36,324 nt of DNA from an uncultured Pelagibacteraceae bacterium (lineage in GTDB: Bacteria > Pseudomonadota > Alphaproteobacteria > Pelagibacterales > Pelagibacteraceae). A program made the position numbers and the translations under genes. The stretch lies in contig CACABC010000008.1 in assembly GCA_902530635.1 (NCBI GenBank), positions 1-36,324 on the forward strand, read 5' to 3'. Numbering within the stretch: the first letter of the stretch is position 1; each line of letters begins with the position of its first letter. Of the stretch, positions 31,013-36,324 are shown one piece after another. Under the pieces are notes generated by a model. It was not told the DNA's origin and did not search any database. It saw only the letters and a list, made by a program, of their open reading frames with translations.

Positions 31013-31879
31013 CTATTGTTTTTTTGATAATCCTGATTTTCCAAAAAATTTAAAGAAATCACTGTCTGGAGATAAAATAAGTGATGTGTCACCACCTATT
31101 AATGCTTTCTCATAAGATTGCATTGCACGATAGAACGCAAAGAATTGTGGGTCACGGCCAAAAGCGTTTGCAAAAATTCTATTCCTCGCACCGTCGCCTT
31201 CACCTTTCATTATCTCAGACTGTTTATTAGCTGTAGCTAGGATTACAGTTACTTCTTTATCAGCAGTTGATGTGATTTTTGCAGCTATCTCGGCACCTTG
31301 TGCTCTAAATTCCTTAGCTTCTCTCTCTCTTTCAGTTTGCATTCTTTTAAAAATCGCTTCACTGTTAGCTTGTGGTAAATCAGCTCTTTTTATTCTAACA
31401 TCAACAATTGTAATTCCAAAGTTTTGGGCTTCAACGTTAACATCATTTTGAATTGTTGCCATATGCTTAGATCTATCTATCGACAAAAGTGTAGCCAGGT
31501 TTTGAGTACCCAATACACCTCTAATTCTTGAATTTATAATTGTTGCAAGCCTTGATCTTGCAACAGCCTCGTTACCTACTGAAATATAAAATTTTAATGG
31601 GTCAACAATTCTGAAACGCGCGAATGCATCAACGATAAGTCTTTTTTGATCAGCGGCAATAACTTCTTCTGGTGGGGTATCTAAATTTAATACTCTTCTA
31701 TCAAGATAAGCAACATTTTGTATAAAAGGAATTTTAAAATTCAATCCAGGTTTTGTAATAATTTTTTTTGGGTCACCAAATTGTAAAACGATGGCTTGAT
31801 TAATTTCTTGAACAATAAAAAGACTCTGGTAACCAGTCACGGCTAAAACTACTATTAATGGTATTAAAAATTTTTTCAT
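31013..31879 (-). CDS. hflC: SPFH/band-7 protein HflC
   Basis: The 288-residue SPFH-domain membrane protein assembles with HflK into a periplasmic cage around the FtsH protease and modulates it. An N-terminal membrane segment (~3-20) is followed by the SPFH domain (~20-190): FGDPKKIITKPGLNFKIPFI, QNVAYLDRRVLNLDTPPEEV and DVRIKRADLPQANSEAIFKR. A helical region with repeated charged and alanine residues follows (ERERE.KEFRAQGAE). The ATG overlaps the hflK stop (TAATG at 31877-31881). ftsH itself is not in this window. Confidence 0.94.
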   Translation of the reverse strand: MKKFLIPLIVVLAVTGYQSLFIVQEINQAIVLQFGDPKKIITKPGLNFKIPFIQNVAYLDRRVLNLDTPPEEVIAADQKRLIVDAFARFRIVDPLKFYISVGNEAVARSRLATIINSRIRGVLGTQNLATLLSIDRSKHMATIQNDVNVEAQNFGITIVDVRIKRADLPQANSEAIFKRMQTEREREAKEFRAQGAEIAAKITSTADKEVTVILATANKQSEIMKGEGDGARNRIFANAFGRDPQFFAFYRAMQSYEKALIGGDTSLILSPDSDFFKFFGKSGLSKKQ

Positions 31880-32988
31880 TAGTTCGCTTTCTTCTTAATT
31901 TCTGGAAGAGGTAAGTAAGGTACAACTCCTGATCCTGAGTTTTTATCTATAATTACTTTATCAATATCAGCTAAAACTTTTTCCATTGTTTCTAAATACA
32001 TTCTTTCTTGTGTAACTTGTTTTGCTTTTGCGTACTCAGTATATATGGCTAAAAACCTGCTTGCTTCACCTTCTGCTTTGGCAACAACTTCTTTCTTGTA
32101 AGCTTCAGCTTGTTGTAAAATTTTTTCTGCTTCCCCACGTGCTCTTGGTATTACGTCGTTAGCATATGCTTCAGCTTCGTTTTTAGATCTTTCTCTGTCT
32201 GCTCTTGCAGCTTGGACATCTCTAAAAGCGTCAATTACTTGATCTGGTGGGTCAGCTTTTTGGGTTTGAACTTGTGTTACTTGAATACCTGAACCGTATT
32301 CGTCTAAAATTCCTTGGGTAATTTCTTGAACTTCAACTTCAATCTTTGATCTACCCTCTGTTAAAATAGATTGAATTTTACTTTTAGCTATTACTTCTCT
32401 CATTGCTGTTTCTGAGGCAGCTTTAACAGTCTCTAAAGGGCTTTGAATATTAAATAAAAATTTTCCTGCATCTTTAATTACCCAAAAAACTGAGTAATCA
32501 ATATCAACTATGTTTTCATCACCAGTTAACATCAAGCTTTCTTCAGAAACATCTCCGATGCCTGAAGATCTTCCACTATCACTTGCTGATCTAAAACCAA
32601 CATCAATACGATTTACTTTTGTAACTTTCGGTGTAAAAACTCTCTCTACGGGAAATGGTATGTGATAATTTAATCCTGGTTGAGTTGTCTTTTTAAATTC
32701 TCCAAATCTTAAAACAACACCTTGTTCGTCGGGTAGAACTCTATAAAGACCACTTAACGCCCAGAGAACTAATAAAACTAACAGCCCCAGATAAATTGGT
32801 TTATTACCGCTAGATCGTCCACCAGGGAATATTCTTCCAACTGAACCTTGTGCTTTCCTTATGAGATCGTCAATATTAGGTGGTTGTCTTCTTTCACCGG
32901 AACCATTGCCATTACCTCCGCCTCCTCCTCCGCCTGGAGGTGAGCCCCATGGAGATTCTCTCTTCAAAATGTTGTCATCTGATGACAT
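31879..32988 (-). CDS. hflK: SPFH/band-7 protein HflK
   Basis: The 369-residue partner of HflC carries a glycine-rich cytoplasmic N-terminus with a run of seven glycines near residue 20, a membrane segment at ~66-83 (IYLGLLVLLVLWALSGLYRV) and the SPFH domain. The domain has LRFGEFKKTTQPGLNYHIPF and the stretch QVQTQKADPPDQVIDAFRDV. A helical tail rich in Glu and Ala (~250-320) precedes the end. It is the first gene of the long minus-strand run and lies 54 nt from the divergent mrp-like gene, so a promoter should lie in or near 32989-33042. Confidence 0.94.
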   Translation of the reverse strand: MSSDDNILKRESPWGSPPGGGGGGGNGNGSGERRQPPNIDDLIRKAQGSVGRIFPGGRSSGNKPIYLGLLVLLVLWALSGLYRVLPDEQGVVLRFGEFKKTTQPGLNYHIPFPVERVFTPKVTKVNRIDVGFRSASDSGRSSGIGDVSEESLMLTGDENIVDIDYSVFWVIKDAGKFLFNIQSPLETVKAASETAMREVIAKSKIQSILTEGRSKIEVEVQEITQGILDEYGSGIQVTQVQTQKADPPDQVIDAFRDVQAARADRERSKNEAEAYANDVIPRARGEAEKILQQAEAYKKEVVAKAEGEASRFLAIYTEYAKAKQVTQERMYLETMEKVLADIDKVIIDKNSGSGVVPYLPLPEIKKKAN

Positions 32989-33042
32989 GACACTTTATAT
33001 AGTGACTTTTTAAATAAAAACAAGTTATGATAAAGCGATATA

Positions 33043-33867
33043 ATGTCCGAAAATAAAGCCAAATTGAACGATAGTTTAAAAGAAAAAGTCGCTCCAAAAA
33101 ATTTTAAGAAAAATCCAATAAAAGGAACAAAATTCACTTTAATGATTTCAAGCGCTAAAGGGGGTGTGGGTAAATCTACATTTGCTATTAATTTAGCATT
33201 TACTCTTCAAAAAAAAGGTAAAAAAGTAGGTTTATTAGATGCGGATATTCATGGACCTTCTTTACCAAAGATGATTGGATTAAACGAAAAACCAAAGACT
33301 GATGGAAAGTCTTTGTTTCCATTAGAGAAATATGGTGCACAATTTATGTCATTAGGATTTTTGGTTGATGAAAAAACTCCCATGATCTGGAGAGGACCTA
33401 TGGTTATTAGTGCAATAAAAACACTTACTGAAAAAGTTTCTTGGAAAGATTTAGATTTTCTTATAATTGATATGCCTCCAGGGACTGGGGATACTCAGCT
33501 TACTTTTGCTCAAGATATAAAAGTTGATGGAGCGATCATAGTTTCAACCCCGCAAGAATTGGCTTTAATGGATGTTCAAAGAGGTATTCAAATGTTCGAT
33601 AAAACTAAAATTAAAATACTCGGACTTGTAGATAATATGAGTTTTTTTAAAACAGAAGATGGAAAAAAGTACAATATTTTTGGTGAAGGTGGTGTTGAAA
33701 AAACTGCAAAAGAATTTAATAAAAAATTTTTAGGGAAAATTCCTATTAGTACGAAACTTAGAGAGTCGGGTGATTTAGGTCTGCCTTTAACTTATAAAGA
33801 ACCAGATCATGAAATATCCAAGGCATTTAATGAGATTGCTGACAAAATCATACTAGATGTTGTTTAA
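33043..33867 (+). CDS. Mrp/ApbC/NBP35-type P-loop ATPase without cysteines
   Basis: The 274-residue ATPase is of the Mrp family, implicated in carrying Fe-S clusters to apoproteins. Deviant Walker A is [18 protein letters not shown] (~36), followed by [17 protein letters not shown] (~64) and the Walker B region [19 protein letters not shown] (~145). [22 protein letters not shown] (~204) corresponds to the place where many Mrp proteins carry the cluster-binding CxxC. Here there is none, and the whole protein lacks cysteine. The N-terminal MIP18-type domain of longer homologues is also absent, replaced by ~30 lysine-rich residues. It overlaps convergent thyX by 20 nt. Confidence 0.9.
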   Translation: MSENKAKLNDSLKEKVAPKNFKKNPIKGTKFTLMISSAKGGVGKSTFAINLAFTLQKKGKKVGLLDADIHGPSLPKMIGLNEKPKTDGKSLFPLEKYGAQFMSLGFLVDEKTPMIWRGPMVISAIKTLTEKVSWKDLDFLIIDMPPGTGDTQLTFAQDIKVDGAIIVSTPQELALMDVQRGIQMFDKTKIKILGLVDNMSFFKTEDGKKYNIFGEGGVEKTAKEFNKKFLGKIPISTKLRESGDLGLPLTYKEPDHEISKAFNEIADKIILDVV

Positions 33868-34795
33868 AACCAAAAGAGCCCATTAATTCATTCCATTCTC
33901 TTTTTGAAAGACCCGAAGATCTAATATCACATTTTTCTCCTTTGATCATTTTTTGAATAACTAATTTACCCTTTGCAGAGAGTTCCATTCCTCCAACTCT
34001 ATAATCAATAAAAGCATCATAAGTTGTTGGAACCCATTTTTTTACAGTGTTTAACATCACTCTTGCGTACTCCCTAATTTCAAATTGGGCATGACTATCT
34101 GCTCTTAAAGCCAAAAAATTTAGTAAATTTAATAAATCTGTTTTCCAATACCATTGTGTGTATGAATTTAATGTAAGATTCATTCTTGCTAATTCTCTTG
34201 CTAACCCTTGTTTGTTGTCATCAATTATGCTTCCATCATACTTTTCATTGAGCATCTCTTCGTAATGTTGGTAATTTCTTTCGGCATCTTCTTTTAAAAT
34301 TTTCAATATATTGTCAGCTTGTTTTCCATTAATTAAATCACCTCTACCTTGTCTATTATTTGTTGATTGTGCTGCTAAGTTTTCTCTTTCCGGAACATAA
34401 AATTCTTTATCCATAATTGAATATCTTGCAGAATACTCGTTTACATTAGCCGTTCTATGCCTGATCCATTGTCTTGCAATAAAGATAGGAAGTTTAATAT
34501 GGTATTTAATTTCACACATTTCAAATGGAGTGCTGTGTCTATGTCTCATTAAGTATTTTATTAAACCACTATCTGTTGAAACTTTTTTAGTTCCCTTGCC
34601 ATAAGACACTCTTGCTGATTGAACAATTGAAGTATCGTCTCCCATATAATCAACAACCCTTACAAATCCATGATCAAGAATGGGCATTGCTTCATAAAGT
34701 ATTTTTTCTAACTCAGGAGAAGTTACCCTTTTTGTAATATTTTTTTGGGATTGTTGGTCTAAAATTTCCTGTTTTTGTTCTTTAGTGAGCTTCAT
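33848..34795 (-). CDS. thyX: Flavin-dependent thymidylate synthase
   Basis: The 315-residue ThyX makes dTMP from dUMP using methylene-THF and FADH2. The defining ThyX motif is visible as [15 protein letters not shown] (~119-133), preceded by [20 protein letters not shown] and IARQWI. The C-terminal half holds [18 protein letters not shown] (~227), which fits the dUMP/FAD site of the family. The protein is longer than compact ~220-residue ThyX forms. It uses methylene-THF, the same one-carbon pool that the sarcosine oxidase and dehydrogenase genes in this window would feed. Confidence 0.95.
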   Translation of the reverse strand: MKLTKEQKQEILDQQSQKNITKRVTSPELEKILYEAMPILDHGFVRVVDYMGDDTSIVQSARVSYGKGTKKVSTDSGLIKYLMRHRHSTPFEMCEIKYHIKLPIFIARQWIRHRTANVNEYSARYSIMDKEFYVPERENLAAQSTNNRQGRGDLINGKQADNILKILKEDAERNYQHYEEMLNEKYDGSIIDDNKQGLARELARMNLTLNSYTQWYWKTDLLNLLNFLALRADSHAQFEIREYARVMLNTVKKWVPTTYDAFIDYRVGGMELSAKGKLVIQKMIKGEKCDIRSSGLSKREWNELMGSFGFKQHLV

Positions 34796-34807
34796 TTGAA
34801 ATATTTA

Positions 34808-34837
34808 TTGAATCTTTATTTTTTGATTTTATATTAT
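34808..34837 (+). promoter_or_regulatory. Possible sigma-70-type promoter for ssrA
   Basis: TTGAAT (34808-34813) and TATTAT (34832-34837) are separated by 18 nt. A transcript would begin near 34843, at the GTTGG-TTTT-CCAAC hairpin (34842-34855) just ahead of the tmRNA acceptor piece. The match is good but the region is A+T-rich, so chance matches are expected. Confidence 0.4.
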
Positions 34838-34841
34838 ATCT

Positions 34842-35099
34842 GTTGGTTTTCCAACTATGACGATAAACGAGTTTCGTAATAAACATTGCGGACGTGGGGG
34901 CAGTACCCACCACCTCCACCAATTACAACTTATGGGGGTGAATCAGAATCGACGAGTGTCTAAAGGCTATTCTTTCGTTCGAGATGGTTCCGACGTAACG
35001 GGCTAATTATAAATGCAAATGATAAATTTGCACTTGCTGCTTAATTAACTTGTTAATTAAGTAAACGGGGTTTGGGGCACCTGGCAACAGAACGCCCCT
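34842..35099 (+). ncRNA. ssrA: Permuted two-piece tmRNA (alphaproteobacterial type)
   Basis: tmRNA rescues stalled ribosomes and tags their product for proteolysis. The acceptor piece comes first and ends in encoded CCA at 34919-34921, with T arm GTGGG/CCCAC (34894-34898, 34906-34910). After a 12-nt spacer the coding piece begins at 34934. GGGGGTG (34934-34940) pairs with CACCTCC (34911-34917), giving a 7-bp acceptor stem with a G-U third pair, the alanine identity element. CGAGTGT (34953-34959) and ACATTGCG (34883-34890) can form the joining helix with one bulge. The tag frame 35015-35044 reads ANDKFALAA then stop. A 9-bp hairpin (35040-35048/35053-35061) follows, then the final hairpin 35074-35098. 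The T loop is GGCAGTA, not the usual TTCRANY. Exact processed ends cannot be read from sequence. Confidence 0.92.
35067..35099 (+). repeat. tmRNA-end repeat, copy 1 (within ssrA)
   Basis: This is the first of three direct copies of a 33-nt element. It starts with GGGGTTT, and its core GGGGC (35074-35078) pairs with GCCCC (35094-35098). Inside, CTG-GCAA-CAG (35081-35090) forms a short stem with a GNRA-type tetraloop. It directly follows the post-tag hairpin, so it is probably the 3' end of the tmRNA coding piece. It is identical over 33 nt to copy 3. Confidence 0.9.
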
Positions 35100-35144
35100 G
35101 CGTATTGGCGTTAACACTTATTAATTCACAACTTTTTTTATTTT

Positions 35145-35162
35145 GGGCACACATAGGGCACA
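35145..35162 (+). repeat. Paired GGGCACA motifs left of the HNH gene
   Basis: GGGCACA occurs at 35145-35151 and 35156-35162, 11 nt apart start to start, about one helical turn. A third copy lies at 35842-35848 on the far side of the HNH gene. The same GGGCAC is also within the tmRNA-end repeat. Short phased repeats next to a junction resemble arm-type recombinase sites, but this is inference. Confidence 0.35.
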
Positions 35163-35169
35163 GTGAAAA

Positions 35170-35814
35170 TTAAAATTTTGAACTTTTCTTTAAATTTTCT
35201 TTAGCCCACAAAGGTTGCAAATTTGAATAATGATTAGCCTTTAATACATCCTTATAATTTTTAGGATTAAACTTCGTTAATGGAATTATATGATCGATAT
35301 GCCACTCACCATGATTTTGCCAACTCATACCAGGTTTAAATCTTGTTTCTAAATGAGCTCTTAAAGTTTTTTTATCGCAGCCAACAATTGTTTGCATCTC
35401 ACTCCTAGTTCTAGCATTTTTTTTTCCGCACCAATTTTTTAACCTTATTCTTAACGTTGTCCACATTTTTGCGATTTCCCCTTTTTCGGTTTTAAAATAT
35501 CTCTTATATATAAGTTTTTGTTTCTCAGAGCCCTGGAAATTTTTAAGGGCCTTCTTTCTACTTTTTTTAAACTCTGCGGTTTGTTTGTAGTTCGCTAAAG
35601 TTTTTTTTCCTTTTTCAGAAGATTGATATTTTTTTAAAACTTTTTTGTATTTTTCACTTTTATGATATTTTTTTCGTATATCTAAATAACATTCGTGGCA
35701 TAATGCAGAAACAGTGATCCGTTTTGAAACGTGGCCTTTGTGGCATTTTTTTCCTGTGAAATAATAGTTTAAATTTTTAGCTAAGGCATTCTGTCTCGAA
35801 ATTATTTTATACAT
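35170..35814 (-). CDS. HNH endonuclease (phage/homing type)
   Basis: The 214-residue, strongly basic protein has an N-terminal possible zinc-binding segment, YYFTGKKCHKGHVSKR with LCHECYLDIRKKY (~17-48), as seen in many phage-encoded HNH proteins. A lysine-rich helical linker with repeated K(S/T)EK(G/Y) units follows (~50-110). The C-terminal HNH nuclease domain (~165-208) has WHIDHIIPLTKF with the catalytic His, then SNLQPLWAKENLKKS containing the Asn and later conserved residues. The start is ATG 35814; the longer frame to 35847 runs into a direct-repeat region. It is oriented against ssrA and flanked by copies of the ssrA end, which suggests a mobile or homing origin. Confidence 0.85.
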   Translation of the reverse strand: MYKIISRQNALAKNLNYYFTGKKCHKGHVSKRITVSALCHECYLDIRKKYHKSEKYKKVLKKYQSSEKGKKTLANYKQTAEFKKSRKKALKNFQGSEKQKLIYKRYFKTEKGEIAKMWTTLRIRLKNWCGKKNARTRSEMQTIVGCDKKTLRAHLETRFKPGMSWQNHGEWHIDHIIPLTKFNPKNYKDVLKANHYSNLQPLWAKENLKKSSKF

Positions 35815-35828
35815 ATTAATACAATATC

Positions 35829-35860
35829 CGGACTCACTGGCGGGCACAATACGGACTCAC
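35829..35860 (+). repeat. Direct repeats CGGACTCAC upstream of the HNH gene
   Basis: CGGACTCAC occurs at 35829-35837 and 35852-35860, 23 nt apart start to start, with GGGCACA between them at 35842-35848. The block is richer in G+C than its surroundings and lies 15-46 nt upstream of the HNH start, so it could be an operator for that gene or recombinase binding sites. Confidence 0.4.
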
Positions 35861-35923
35861 CCAGCAAAGAAATCAGGGCTTCTGGTTGTATTAGAATTGA
35901 TATATAACAATAAATAACGTTAA

Positions 35924-35956
35924 AAGGTTAAGGGCACCTGGCAACAGAACGCCCCT
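35924..35956 (+). repeat. tmRNA-end repeat, copy 2
   Basis: This copy matches copy 1 at 29 of 33 positions, and at 25 of the last 26 (35931-35956). The differences are in the 5' G-tracts. The stem is GGGC/GCCC with the same CTG-GCAA-CAG inner hairpin. It ends 5 nt before the Shine-Dalgarno sequence of the next gene, so it lies in that gene's leader. There is no U-run after it, so it is not a typical intrinsic terminator. Confidence 0.85.
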
Positions 35957-35973
35957 AAAGAAAGGATGTTGAT

Positions 35974-36270
35974 ATGCAAAAAGAAATGCTTGCAATAGCA
36001 AAGTTTAAATCTGGTGAAGGAAAATTTGAAAAATTCATGGGATGGATGCAATCAGATGAAGGAATGGGAGTAAGGAAAACTATTGCTCATGTTGAAAAAA
36101 CAGTTCCAGCAATAGCACCAAATAAAAGTTATGTTATGTTTAAAGTCTCAGTTCATAATGAAGAAAATATGAAGAAATTTGCTGCTGGTCAAAACCCAGT
36201 TGCAAAACCCATTTTCGATGAATGTATCGAAAGTGTTCAAATGTGGGAGATGAGTCCAGTTAAGCTTTAA
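35974..36270 (+). CDS. Small protein of unknown function, possibly dimeric alpha/beta-barrel fold
   Basis: I do not recognise this 98-residue protein. It is soluble with no signal peptide. Segments such as KEMLAIAKFKSGEGKFEKFMGW at the start, YVMFKVSVHNEENMKKFA in the middle and a C-terminal VQMWEMSPV strand give the beta-alpha-beta pattern of small ferredoxin-like or antibiotic-monooxygenase-like dimers, but this is only a fold guess. A good ribosome binding site AAAGGA (35961-35966) lies 7 nt before the ATG. The leader is repeat copy 2, and repeat copy 3 begins 19 nt after the stop, so the gene is bracketed by tmRNA-end repeats. Confidence 0.65.
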   Translation: MQKEMLAIAKFKSGEGKFEKFMGWMQSDEGMGVRKTIAHVEKTVPAIAPNKSYVMFKVSVHNEENMKKFAAGQNPVAKPIFDECIESVQMWEMSPVKL

Positions 36271-36289
36271 TTTTTAAATATTAAGTTAA

Positions 36290-36322
36290 GGGGTTTGGGG
36301 CACCTGGCAACAGAACGCCCCT
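36290..36322 (+). repeat. tmRNA-end repeat, copy 3 (at window edge)
   Basis: All 33 nt are identical to copy 1. Weak similarity continues upstream (TTAAGT then A-rich then GGGG in both). It is followed by CTTT at the window end, so whether a U-run, another gene or another repeat unit follows is not visible. Confidence 0.9.
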
Positions 36323-36324
36323 TT

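Larger units (their letters stand above)
35100..35923. mobile_element. Putative HNH-bearing cassette between tmRNA-end repeats
   Basis: About 820 nt lie between copy 1 and copy 2 of the tmRNA-end repeat. The only gene is an HNH endonuclease on the opposite strand to ssrA. Short GGGCACA motifs occur twice on the left side and once on the right, and a 9-nt direct repeat lies on the right. Duplication of a tmRNA end around inserted DNA is the usual mark of an island integrated at ssrA. No integrase gene is visible, so this could be a remnant, a cassette mobilised in trans, or a homing-endonuclease insertion. Confidence 0.45.

Noticed and set aside
35067-36322. The three repeats as ordinary Rho-independent terminators
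   Set aside because: Copies 1 and 2 are followed by TGCGT and AAAG, not U-runs. Conservation extends through the loop and the 5' G-tract, which terminators do not need.
35067-36322. The three repeats as a CRISPR array
   Set aside because: Only three copies, spaced 857 and 366 nt apart with genes between them, and no cas genes.

Overview
The window looks like chromosome from a streamlined marine alphaproteobacterium, most probably the SAR11 clade (Pelagibacterales). The reasons are strong A+T bias, spacers of 0-30 nt with many TAATG and ATGA stop/start overlaps, a circularly permuted two-piece tmRNA gene (an alphaproteobacterial trait), and the gene content: methylated-amine catabolism, ETF/ETF-QO, hflKC-DUF2065-degP. 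This placement is inference from the sequence; no database was searched. No tRNA, rRNA or CRISPR array was seen.

Left part (1-17.7 kb). The window opens inside soxA and continues with soxG (heterotetrameric sarcosine oxidase) and a DUF2237 gene. Next is a divergent pair, a circularly permuted ATP-grasp protein and an Anbu proteasome-like peptidase, then a TIP30-like SDR and an EamA transporter. A flavoprotein electron-transfer block follows: ETF-QO, two secreted proteins with SHOCT-like tails, etfA, etfB, a small secreted protein and an 810-residue dimethylglycine/sarcosine dehydrogenase. Together these can demethylate glycine-betaine-derived amines, with the dehydrogenase feeding electrons through ETF to ubiquinone. 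Two related small lipoproteins and a D-hydroxyacid dehydrogenase/D-amino-acid dehydrogenase pair complete this part.

Middle part (17.7-33 kb). This is a nearly unbroken minus-strand run. In transcription order it is hflK, hflC, DUF2065, a degP-like protease, miaA, ilvB, ilvH, ilvC, leuA, mreB, mreC, mreD, mrdA, rodA and a bactofilin gene. It joins membrane protein quality control, tRNA modification, branched-chain amino acid synthesis and cell-shape/elongation genes with almost no spacers.

Right part (33-36.3 kb). A cysteine-free Mrp-type ATPase converges on thyX. Then comes the permuted tmRNA gene (ssrA) with tag ANDKFALAA. Its last hairpin is a 33-nt element that recurs twice downstream, once degenerate and once as a perfect copy at the window edge. 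An inverted HNH endonuclease gene lies between copies 1 and 2, and a small unrecognised gene between copies 2 and 3. This tmRNA-anchored tandem-repeat array is the most unusual part of the window and looks like a small integrative or homing cassette locus.
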